From the NCBI GenBank assembly GCA_021014325.1, contig CM037474.1, positions 9,115,130 through 9,179,129 on the forward strand: DNA of 64,000 nt, given 5' to 3'. The DNA is from Plazaster borealis (lineage: Eukaryota > Echinodermata > Asteroidea > Forcipulatida > Labidiasteridae). The notes under the pieces are model-generated. The model made no database searches. It was not told the DNA's origin and saw only the letters and a list, made by a program, of their open reading frames with translations. Both the position numbers and the translations under genes were made by a program. Numbering within the stretch: the first letter of the stretch is position 1; the number at the start of each line of letters is the position of its first letter. This document shows positions 1-12,500 of this stretch, piece by piece.

Positions 1-325
1 AACAATGCTCATTTTTATTCATTCATTTGAAAAGATTTCCAAGAAATAAGGTCAAACAGCCATTCAGGGTAGGGTCAAGGTGGGGTGTGGGTAGAGTGGG
101 ATAGGCATACACATAGCTGTGGGGACTTTTACACAATAGAACAAAGGTCCCCACAACATTTTTCTTTGTTCAACTCGGTCTCCACATGGGAATTTTATCA
201 GAAAGGGGAATAATAGAACAATGGCAAGTCCCCACAACTGTATGTGCAAAAGACTGTGTGCAAAAAGTAGAGGCAATCAAGAGAAGAAATGATCACAAAA
301 ACAGAGCGACAGAAACGAGGCTTAC
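1..325 (-). other. Partial intron following the TM1-TM2 exon
   Basis: Starts with the donor GTAAGCCTCG at 325 and runs off the window. I see no coding sequence; the open frames at 64-276 and 186-419 have no recognisable features. Confidence 0.8.
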
Positions 326-529
326 GTTATTCTCAGTATTGATGCCCACAAGGAATGTGACCTCAGCAGTGATGAGCGTAAAGACTAGATTGACATGGAT
401 GCTGTTGAGATTACAGTGAAGTCGAGGAATGCAGAGTAGAGTGAAGAAGGTGAAGACAAGAGCCATGATGGACACACCTAAACCAACATAGGAGACAATC
501 TGAAGAGCAAGAGGCTGCTGAATGTACTC
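326..529 (-). CDS. CELSR: CELSR exon: TM1, first loop and TM2 (residues 1223-1290)
   Basis: 204 nt, phase 0 at both ends; acceptor CCGCCTACAG, donor GTAAGCCTC. TM1 is [20 protein letters not shown] onwards. The first intracellular loop reads [13 protein letters not shown], with the SIH motif typical of adhesion GPCRs. TM2 is [18 protein letters not shown]. An open frame extends upstream to 565, but the acceptor fixes the start at 529. The remaining transmembrane segments are outside the window. Confidence 0.97.
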
Positions 530-3500
530 CTGTAGGCGGTGGAGAAAATACACATTAATTTCCAAAAATTGTTTCTTCTTTTTGTCTAGTCATTAATTAA
601 AGTTAATGGACATTTTTCCTTTTTTATACAAGCATCTTCCCTGACAAGGACAACAGCAGCAATACAAAATCTGCCTTTGAAATATCTGTCGCATCTCATT
701 ATTTGTTTTGGGGGAAAACAGTGAAAACAACTTTTTGTAATAAAATGACAACAAAAAGTTATACAACTTTTCAAAAACGTTTAGTAATGATGACAAAAAA
801 CGTCTTTAAAACTCTTTGTAACTTATAATGTTTTGTTGGGAGGTAAACTTGTCCCCTGAACACGTATCACTTAGAAAAAAAATATTTATAATATTTATTT
901 TGTTTGGAAGTTGTTCCTAGGAATATTAACTGAACTAATCTCTATGTGGATGTATTTAAGTTACCCTGGTATAAGAGTTGTCTACAATGACTGCAAAGTT
1001 AGTCAGATGATTACAGGAACAGTTGACATGGGTATCATTTACAGAATCCACAGAACATCCTTTGGATGACCAACCTCCCACACCATCAAACCTGAAAAGT
1101 TAATGGTTAGAATATTATAATAAGATAACAATAATAACCTGAGTATTCTTTTGAGTACACCATGTAGAAACCTCTTAAGTGGACTTTTTGGCTCTGAATA
1201 GAGCTGGTTTGTTATTCTCAACATTTCAATGAGCGTGATTTAGTTGTTGTCAGGAGACCAACTAGCTCTTTTCGGAGCCAACACCTCTACTTATGAGATT
1301 TGTACATGAACCATGTAAAAAATACTTAACATCCTATTCCAGCATGCAAAGTTTTTTTGATCAGGAAAAAACCCCAATTCAAGACAAGTTCATTTCAAGC
1401 TAACTTCCACTTAAACAAAAACACTTTGTTATTATTACTACTTTTAAGGTTAGGATCATACTTCAAAAAGATGCTAAGCTCAAAAGATTTGCTAAGCATA
1501 GAGAACAAACTACTGAATATGAACAGATCATAATGTACTGATGTGCACATTGCTTGTGCTTCAAAAACAAACTCATTTAAAAAGGTTATCATTTAAGCAA
1601 GGGAAATCAACTTACAAAGAGAAGTTCCAGAAGATACACTGAGCATTAAGTTGATTAGAACCCCCGTCTGTTCTTAGCTCAAACAGAACTGGGGTCACAA
1701 GATCATGAACACTGCCCTCGCTTGCCAGATGATCATACAGGGAGAGTGAGATGACTGGTGAATTGATGCTTTGACCAACGGATCCCTTTGCTGATCTGTG
1801 GGGTAATGAGAGACAAAATGGCTCATATAAGCATGTTTTATGAACTTTTCAAATCAACTTTATGTGCACAAAGACGTTGAAGGCAAATGTCTCCCTAAAA
1901 ATATGTCTCATTCTCAGTAAATATTGAATCACCCAGCATTAAATAAAGAAGTTCCCATTTATAAGGGGGTGCCTTGTTATGACTTACAAACAAGGCACTC
2001 CCCCCTCCTCTCTTTCCTAAATGTCTACTGGTAGTGACTTACTCAATGCTTGCATCTGATTGGTTAGGCAGCAGAAGTCCAATAGTGTTGTACTTGATAT
2101 AAGACGTTACGGCAACATTACTCTGGAGTGAGATCATTGAGGGGTCTTCCACCTCGGGCTTTGGCTGGATAGCGTTACCAGGGAAGTGAATCCGGTTGGT
2201 ATCCCGCTCGATACCATTCTCCCATTGGTCCACTTCATACATGGGGATCACTGTGGAGGTGAAGTTCTCACGCAGAATGATGTCATGATGCATAACTGGT
2301 AAACAACCAAATTTAATAGATGTTAAATTTGCATCGGGGATAAAGAATTTTATTTGGTTTTACCCGTACACTGATGTGTGTAAAGCACTGTATACTCAGT
2401 ACTTTCCCGAGTACTGTGAACAAAATCTATAGGATTTGAACTGCCTCTAGCTACCGGGCAATCTTGGTGGTCTAGCGGTGAGCCATCTGCTCTAGAATGA
2501 CAAAGGTCGTGGGTTTAAATCACACCCTAGTAATATGCCTGTGGATATTTTTAACAGGACTCGGGAAAGTACTGAGTATACCGTGCTTTACACACATCGG
2601 TGTATGGGTAAACCCAAATAATACAAAATTGAAAATAAGATTGTATGGTTGAATGGTGGTTAAGACAATGTGTTAACGTTACAATATTGACCTCTATGCA
2701 GAAAAGCTGCCTCTCTCAAACATTTGAAGTTTAGTAGTTGTTTACGATTGAACATTAGATTGTTGCTTTTGATTGTTATAAAACACAATCACAGTGCACA
2801 AAGGTCATATCTCATTTCCACACTGTCTTGTGATACTCTATACTGAATCATCATGTGGTTATGTTATGATACAGACTTGTTGATGATCTTACCAATATGT
2901 GGAGACACAATTGAGAACTCTGGGGTGTACGTGTAGTCAGACGTCCTAGCAATGTTAGCACCAAAGGCTTCCAGTGCTGACATGACCTCCGACACGCCCT
3001 TGGAATTCTTCTGTATCACTTCCCAGTGCTCTCTGTTATCAGGGTCCAACAAATGACTGGAGATCTCAATAATTTTCTACAGAAACCAAATAAAACAAAA
3101 CAATAGGATTGGTAAGGAGTTCTCAGTACCAGTTGTTAAATGGCTGGTTTTTATTTCTGCTAAGTAACACAAAAACAAAGGTCAAATATTTCGTTTTTGA
3201 CAACAACCTTCGAGCAACTTGAGCTTCTGTGCCAGTTCAATAAACCTTATTTTTATATGTCACAAACTAAGTAAACACTTAGTACAGCAAGCCATATTCA
3301 TGTACAGCTATGCTTATCAAATTTGTCATATTTATAGTATCTTCTGATTTATTTTGAGCAGTGTATGTAACCAGGGTCCAGACACAACTTACCAGACATA
3401 AATGCAACTTGGTGTAAACTGTGCCTGGTATATGTTGTATTCAAATCGGTGGCTTCTGCTACAGCTACGGCTGTAGTGAAGGGTGTTGCTATACTTCAAT

Positions 3501-6500
3501 GCATAATGACATGCCGATCCAGCCGTAGCCATAGCCAGACATGTAGCAGTAGCCATAGCCAGACATGTAGCAGAAGCCATAGCCAGACATGTAGCAGTAG
3601 CCATAGCCAGACACGTAGCAGTAGCCATAGCCAGACATGTTCAGACAAATATTCAGACATGGCTTAAAACTCTTGTATTTTGCCCTGACACACAGCCTTT
3701 TCAGCTGTTCAATCTATACTTACCCTGGTGAAAGAGCTCCTGATAGCAGCAGTTACATTCAACCCTTCTTGTTTACTTTCATGATTGAGTACAATCATCA
3801 GTACACTGTAGGTGATGTTAACGTCTCCACCATACATTGATTGAGTCTCCTCAGTGGCCCGGTGAACCTTCTCTACTGCTCTGAAGGACAGGTCAGGGTT
3901 GAGCCGCTTAGCATGTTGGAGCTCCAACAACTGCATGGTCAAATAACACATCATCACATGTTACACTACAACTTTGTACGGTAGTTGGTTTGAATACCGA
4001 GTAAAACACATAATGCCATGAGAAGGTAATTGAACTCACTGACCAACGAAAGTTGAAGTCACTTCAAATGCAAAAAAGGCTTTATATGAGAAGGAGCTAG
4101 TAGTCAGAAAAAAGGTAACCAGTAGGTACTAGGTGTTGGGTAATAGGTAGTGGTAGGCGTGAATCTTTGAATACAGGAAAAATGCTAATGAGTAGGAACT
4201 GGGCGTTGGGTAATAGGTAGTGGTAGGCGTGAATCTTTGAATACAGGATAAATGCTAATGAGTAGGAACTGGGTGTTGGGTAATCGGTAGTGGTAGGCGT
4301 AAATCTTTGAATACAGGATAAATGCTAATGAGTAGGAACTGGGTGTTGGGTAATAGGTAGTGGTAGGCGTGAATCTTTGAATACAGGATAAATGCTAATG
4401 AGTAGGAACTGGGTGTTGGGTAATAGGTAGTGGTAGGCGTAAATCTTTGAATACAGGAAAAAAGGTAACCAGTAGGTACTAGGTGTTGGTAGTGGTAGGC
4501 GTGAATCTTTAAATACAGGATAAATGGTAATCAGTAGGTACTGGGTGTTGGGTAATAGGTACAAGGCATCTTTCAATATGTACTTGGCACTAGCAAATCC
4601 AACATAAAAATAATATTATCAATCATTTATTAAATCCAATCCTTAAAAACCGATTGACTACAATTCACACGTAAAATGATCACAATAAAGTTAACAATAA
4701 TTCTTACCATATTCTCCAGTGGTTGGAAAGCCTCTGACATGCAGTTGAATAGGTCTGGATGGAGCCAGTTATTATCCAAGGAGCATTCCCTTGATGCTTT
4801 ACCAACAGACCCAGTAGGACAGTCTACCATTGCAATCTGGTTGAATTTGGTATTGGGCCACCAGATACCCTCTGCATACCTCTTTGGGCAGGAATCGTAC
4901 ACCACTGTGGAATGGACAGATAATGTGGAAATTGGAACATATGTAAACTGGTTAAATATGTAATTTTACAATAAGACTGATCTTGTCTAGCTTGGCTACA
5001 TTACTCCAGCAAAGAAGATTAAAAAAAGAAAAAACAAAAACAAAAAAGGAACGCAAGGAGGTGTAAAAACATGAGATTTGAGGGTTTAAACAAGAATATT
5101 TAAAATGGAAATTATGTTGTATCAATTCACTTCAATACTACCAAATGAAAGTCAAAATGTTTTGTATTTATTTACATTTCCAGAAGGACTTGTATTTACT
5201 TAACGGTAAACGGAATAGGGAGCTACTTAATTTAAAAAAAATTAAACCTAAAAAATAGAGCATTGAAATTTTTCCCTTACAGCGCGAATAAAGTAGACTG
5301 TCCATATAGATCCAAATTACCTGACGTCGTCACATGATCAATCTTGCTTGCACCATTTTGGGAGTCAGTGTCCTCATGCATTAAAAGTGCAGTGCACTTT
5401 TTTGGGAATGCCATGCAGTAAGACTTGTGTCTTTTGGCTCCCAACATGGCGGCCCATTGGCAGATGGTGGCCATATGTGACACCGATGCAAAGGGATCAA
5501 TTCAAACAGGATGTCCAAAATACATCCCTCTAGCTACCACCATCTCTACATACGGTTTATTTGTCTGCTCAAGCATCAAGTTAAACATTTTGAACTTTTT
5601 GTTCCAGAGCAAACACAAACCAGCTAAAATAAGACAATATTATGAGATGCTACCCACCTTCACATCCTCTCAATGTAACCTCAGCATAAGGATCAACGCA
5701 AGAATCACAGGCCCTTCCTATGACACCTCTCTTACATAGGCATTGACCAGTCCGTCCATCACATTCAGGACCAAAGGATCCCTCATGGAAACAGTTACAT
5801 GGGAAGCAGGTATCACTATCTTCAGGCTGGTACGAATATTCCTGCCAATCAAAACAATACAAATTCATTTGTTATACCACAATATTAGATTGTAAATTGT
5901 TATTGGTAGAGAACTAATCTCGTGTAACGGATGCATGTAACAAGGCTAAGGCCGGAAATCCATGTGTACGTCATGCGTTGTGCGTAATACGTAGTGCCTA
6001 TGCAAAAATGAAAATACACGCTAAGCAATGCACACAATTCCATGTATCTGTACTGCGTACAGCGTTATCCGTGAAAATGATGTGCACTGCTTAGAGTGTA
6101 TCTTTATTTTTAAGGATTGCGCACTATGCATTATGCACAGTGCATGACGAACACATGAGGGGAACATGAGTGATGTATCCCATGGGATACATTACCTTGA
6201 TCGTGCCCACTCTTAGTCGTTTTTCCTTGCTTGTACAATATCAGAAATAGCCCCGGGTTCGAGGTTGTAATTACGCTGGTACTATGTAAAATGATTTACA
6301 TTCCTGTGCGATGTGCCGTAGGGAACAGTGAAGAAATTTGTTTCCAAAGACAGTACCGCCATTGATGTTTACAATTGTTTGCCACTGTTCATCTGCTTAT
6401 TAAACTGTGCTAACTTCGTCGTATTTGAAGATGACAACAGATTGCCTCCAAAGAAGAGGAATGTCTTACCATGGTATAACAAAACAATTGTTGCACGCTG

Positions 6501-9500
6501 TGATGGGGTCCATGGGTTTTGTACACCCTCAGGGGCAAATGGCACCCTCTGCTTTGCCTCAGGTACCATTTGCCCCCTCGGGTGTACAAAAACACCATTG
6601 ACCCCATCACAACGTGCAACAATTGTATAATGGAATTAGTGTGGATAGGACATGAAATGACTAGACTGTATCCTTTGGGGAATGAAACCTACAAATTATG
6701 GAACATGCAACAGTATGGTGTCCCTACTGTGGTCTAGTTCATTATTGTCAGCCTGAAACCTACAGATTAATTCTGAGTCCTTGAGTCTTGCAAGAGATCC
6801 ACACTTTGCAAGTGGCATTATATACTTCAATGCTCAAGATATTTGAACATCAATAATCTTAATTGAGTCTATATTTTGTAGATATTGAAATGGATCATCT
6901 TAAAATGAAAATACATGACATTCAAAAAAATGTTATGGCAGTAATGATCCAATAACTACCTTTTACTCCAACTATAAATTTCAGATGAAATTTTCTTTAA
7001 AAAAATGACAAAAGATGTACATGCTGGTCAAAACTAGAACTTCTAACCCAATGGCTGGAGTCTCTACTGAGTCTGACACTCACCTCACAGTAGCATTCCC
7101 CAGTAGTCTTATTACAGTCTGAGTTAAAGCCTCTCTCCTCATCACATTCACATGGTCCACAGATCTTAAAACCCCACCAGTCCTCATCACATTCCTCCAC
7201 TCTGTGTTCACAGTGATCACCGTAGTACTGCTCTGAGCATTTACAGATGTAACCATTAGGAGAGTTTCTGGAGGGGACACATTGTGATCCATGCTGGCAG
7301 ACATTGAGATCACAGGCGCTGGTACAAACTGGGCCATAATGACCTAGATAAGAAACAAGAAATAATCAATCAATGATTGGAACTGGACTAGTTGTAAGGT
7401 GGAGGTGTTCCTCCTAAGGGAGATGTACCTTACTCACTTTGCCTTGGGAAAAAGAAATGTCAGTCAAACAATACATCATTTTTGTAAAAAATTGTAATAT
7501 ATTAGACTGAACTTTTCCAAAATGTAGACGAGTGTCAATAATTATTGCCAATCTTGATCGTTTGAGATATGAAGCTGTTTAAGAATAACCAATGCTTTAA
7601 TGCTATAAACCACGTCTTTAAAAGGAAACTCAGATACCACATGAGGCACTTTTTTTGCCCTTTCTGTTTAATTGTTGTTCGGATCAATGTATTGAATGTC
7701 CAGTTCCTATTTCCAAACAGAGATAGATGAATACACTGCTGATGAGAAGTTCATGTTTCTAATCCAGTTCAGGCGAGACTGTCGTGCACTTATCATTAAT
7801 TCCAGCCATGACCGATTCTCCCTCCGGGTGAAATCATGCGAGAGGTTAGCATGGAAGCATATGGACAAGCACTGATTGATGGATGGATGATACCTCAGGA
7901 GTGTCTCAGGGAACATGAACGACAACATAACCCCTTGCCTGCATGGCCTACTTTATGTTCCACTTGTGATATTTCTTACTTCAAAAGAGAATAAAATGAG
8001 GATTTGAAATATTCCTCTACTCACCCCCCCCCCCCAAAAAAAAAACAAACAACAACCTAAAACGGTAAACATTTATATTAAAAAAAAAAAAGTAGAGAGA
8101 GTGTCTTCCTATGATCAGGCACATTGCTGATAATACTTTACTTCCTTCTAAAAATGGCAGGACCTCAATGATAAGTACTTGAAAAGGAGACTATCTATGT
8201 TTTAAAAAAAATCATTCAACGTAAAAGTAAGTATTTGGCTATTTTTACAAAATGATTTACAAGGTAGAATATTTGGGGTTAATGCATTGTGCATCCTCCA
8301 CATTAAGACAGAAGGGTTGTCAATGTTCTTACTCACCTTGTCTGCAAACACACTCATGTTTCCCCCACAGATCCATGCAGAGACTGGAGTCTGGACATTT
8401 GGCAAACTGACAGACATCAACTTGATCACATCCCACTTGGATGTTTAGTTGTACACTATCTGCTAGGGCCAAGACTTGATCTCCAACCTTCATTCCCTGC
8501 ATGCAACCAGTGAATTCACGCCGTAGACTTCCTTCATTCTTCAGTAAGCTACCAGCTTGGATGACGCTGACACTCTGGTCTGCAATGGTGTCCTGTGCCG
8601 CTACCGATTTCTGTGAGTTTTCATAGAGAAGAAATTAATCACAGTTTAGATGATGTAAGGTTGATCGACCCCTGGCGGTGATGCAAATCATGAGGATCAT
8701 CCACCTAGAAAACATTGCTGTAGAATTATACAGCTTTTCACTCTACAGCTAAGTCTCTCAACAGCATATGATCAACACGCTTTCAATTGGGGGCTTAATC
8801 AGCACCAACAATCAATCACCTAAGATCAGTTAAAGACACTTGCAACTTAACTCCAACCGTACATAAAAGACACCATAAATTGGTGTAAATTTCAACTTGC
8901 AGAAATAGATCCCAAAGCATTTTCTTTTCGTTCTTCCCTCTCCTTTGTCTTAACTGTAAATTTGCCATAGAAGTAATCACATTTATAACTTTACAGAAGA
9001 AGGAATAAGAAGCAACAAACGGAGAGGAAAAATAGATCCGGTGATAACCCCAGCCCTCCTCCTCCAAATGTATCACTCACCGAATTGGACTTATATCCCA
9101 CATGGGATGATGCCGGAAGTCATGCTCTAACTAGAGTGACCGTATATATATATTTACACATTTTTCTAAATTCAGAGAAAGCCTTTACCGTGTATTTGCC
9201 AAAATCCAGTGTAAGGACAATCTGGTTGTTCTTCCACTCAGCAGTGAAGTCATGCCATTGGCCATCATTCACCACAACACCATCAAACTTCAGTGTCAAT
9301 GAAGAGGTACGGTAAAGTATCTCACCAGAGTCAATCTACAAAGAGAAAATCAAAGGTATTAAATTCTGCAAAATGGAAATAGTTAGTTAGAACAATTAGC
9401 AAAATGAGCAAGTCAGAAAGATAACTATTGTTGGATTTGACCCTTGTGTAGGACATCATAGTCAACTCAACCTAGTAGACTTACTGTAACAAACCTCTTT

Positions 9501-12500
9501 AACATTTTGAGGGGCTTAGTCTTACCAAGACATCCTTATAGATTAACCTTATTTTATATGTAGATTAGTTTCCTAATAAGTATTGGTACAATGAATTGAA
9601 AACAAGTGTGCTGTGCATTTTGCAAATTCTTGATCAGGTCCTGCTGTGGTGCCCTGTGTATAGCTTCAACAGAAATCGACTAATGAAAGCACCACTTAAC
9701 TTGTCAAGGCCCTTCAAGGATGGAGTTCAAGGCCTGTTTGATGTACCTACCTCAATTTGTATGTTGATTGAAGAGGATAACTCAATGTTCAGCAGCACTC
9801 CATTGATGTCTCTAGTGCGGAATACTACTCGATTCAACCATGGGATGGTGATAGGAGAGCTCTGAGCCGGGAAGGTCAACATCCCGTTACCTTGGAAGGA
9901 CACCACGTCTTCATATTCTGTGAGGGGGGGGGGGGGGGACACACAAATATCTGATTATATATACTCTCTGTAGCGATTAGTCCTGCTTTATATTTTGTAT
10001 CTCTCATGATTTCTTTGCTTACTTGTATGTTAATAGAAAAAAGGATTACATGGAGCAAGAGAGTTTGAGTTACATACTTCACATTTTGTTATCTATGAAC
10101 AAGAAAAGGCCTTTCCTCTTGTTTCCTTGCTCTGTTGAAAGGCATAGTTTACTCTTATACTTGTTTTGTCCTTACAATACATGTAGCCTTAATGGGAAAT
10201 TAGTGTCAAGCCAATATTTTATATAAAAAAACAAAATTATAAAATTTCTGAATTCTGCTTGGAAAAAGCTGGTGCATAACATCAAAAATCACATTACATT
10301 TTGTTCTTGCATTCAGTGAATAATAACATTTGAGGAAGTTTGTCATATGACTTGCATACCTTCCTGACAATTGCGTCCAGCCCATCCATCTGGGCAGAGG
10401 CACCTGTACCCATTCCATTCAGTCAAACATCGTCCACCCTCAACCCCACATGGATTGCTGGAGCAGAAGTCCTGTAGATGAGAGCACCCTGGTAAGGTAT
10501 CTCCCATGGGTTCCAGGTTGGTCGCTGTGGCCATGTCCAAGAGTTCACTGTCTATGTAGATGTCTCGAATGCAGCCTACAAAGTCTGTGTTGACCACAGG
10601 GAAGTCCTCTGGTAGCATTGGGAGGCCTCCCAGTAACAGAGGGCCATTCATGTCCAGAAACCTATCAAGAGACAAATGCTTAACTATCAATCCTGACCAT
10701 GCAAATCTTTATAGGGTCTGTGTCTGTGGTAATTTATACGCAATGTTTAAGGGGAAAATGGTACAAAGTGCTTCATTATTTTCTTCAGAATCTTCTCATT
10801 TCTTGTCCTTTCTACCTAGAGTTTCTCTAATTTACCTCATTTTCCCAGCTTGTGTTACCGACGCCGCACAGGAGTAGTTCCCAAGCTCCACTGCATGCTG
10901 TAGTGATACCGCAGCATTACAATCATCTAAAATCAAAGTCGCAGTCTAAAAACAAAAGGGATCAAAAAAGAAGAATAATGCAATAAATTAGTTTTCATAA
11001 TTATTATTTTAGCAAATGGTTCAGACAAATATGTACATGAGTGGAAAGTAAAGACTTAAATGGCACTGGAGCCCTTGTACACATGGATGTAATTAAAGCC
11101 AAGTTAACACAACATAACGGACTTTAGAGTAACTTAATTTGTATGAATTTCATATCAGCACACTGACTTATCTATGTGAAGACACAGAAATTAAATTCAG
11201 ACATTCAGTTGACCAAACAGATTTGTATTAATTCAAACACGGAATTTTGGAACAGATTATCATCTGAAACTCAGATAAACATAATTGGAAAAAAGTAGTT
11301 GTAGACATTCATCTTTGTTATTGCAAAACAGAGGAATAACATGGACATCCTTGCAAAAAAAATGTATTTTTTAACCTACTTTCTTATTTAAATTTATGAG
11401 GCTCAAGTAAATTAATCATTCTCAATTCATAACAAATTATGTTCTTTTATGCGTTTGGCTGAAACCCAAAACTTTTCCACTCTTAAGATGTCCGATCATT
11501 TTTCAGTTTTTTAGTCAGTTAGGCTCAATGGCATCACCTACCACGCTTAACCGTATAATATTTCTAATTTCATTCCTTTTGACATGTTCTTTAAATATCG
11601 CTATCATGGACGCAGAGAAAAAAGACTTGGCAATGGCCAGTCTGAGTCATTCATTTATGCATTCATTAAACAGAGCAGGAACAAAGACAGGTTCACGCCG
11701 ACGGTTTCGCGTTTCGGCCGTGCGTGTCTGGGATGCTGCTGGCAGCAGGTGTACCCGTCTCCTCGCCAGGAAATATCATCAAAAGTGAGGGGGGATGTGG
11801 AGACATTTACTGATACACTTTACAAGTGTTTTGTGTAAATTGTCAGCTCTTGTTGCATTACTCTGTGTGATCTACTGACCTTATTTCCAGCAAACGATTG
11901 TGTCTGCTGGAAAGGAGATTGAAAAGAAACTGGGGCATCCTATTCATCGGAATCCATAAGGGACAGGGATTCTAAATCAAGATGGAAATGGATCTTATTT
12001 GTTCAGTGTCCCTTTGTCAACCGCTGAGAATATTTGGAAAGTGTAATTCCATCTGGAATTTTGCTTTTAATAAATACACCCTTATGTAGAATTATTTTAA
12101 GCTTAATTTGACATCACCTTCAAGACAAGCCAAGTGACATACAACCCTTGATCATGCTACCGTCTATCTCAGTCATGCTCCCTGTATCGTGATTATTCAT
12201 TATTGTCACAAAACAAAAAGGTGCCTGACTTTTTTGTAGCCTTGGTTTTGGTTATGATTGAGTTATGGTTTCATTATGAAACATGTCTACCTCAGCAGCT
12301 TTGAAAAAATTGTTGTTTTTTGTGTATATAATATGCTAAACAAATACTTGGTAAATATTATTTAGGCTTCCTGTGAAAATCTTTTGAGGTCAGTTTTTGT
12401 GATTGATATATGCTTCTGGTGATTAACTACTGATTATGTTGAGAGAGAATCGAAGAAACAAACATCTAGGAGAACTTGGTTAGCTTAGTAGAGCAGTATG

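Larger units (their letters stand above)
5842..7083 (-). other. Intron between the laminin-type EGF exons, with two palindromes
   Basis: 1,242 bp, phase 0. It contains two independent long inverted repeats (5961-6158 and 6484-6626). The cluster of overlapping open frames at 6328-6737 is produced by the second. Confidence 0.85.

Noticed and set aside
2465..2535. A functional tRNA gene
   Set aside because: A-box and B-box-like stretches exist, but no complete acceptor stem is visible and the B box has diverged (GGTTTAAATC), so only tRNA-like ancestry is claimed.
6328..6737. Cluster of overlapping 64-100-codon frames on both strands
   Set aside because: The long hairpin makes the same peptide appear on both strands; none is coding-like.
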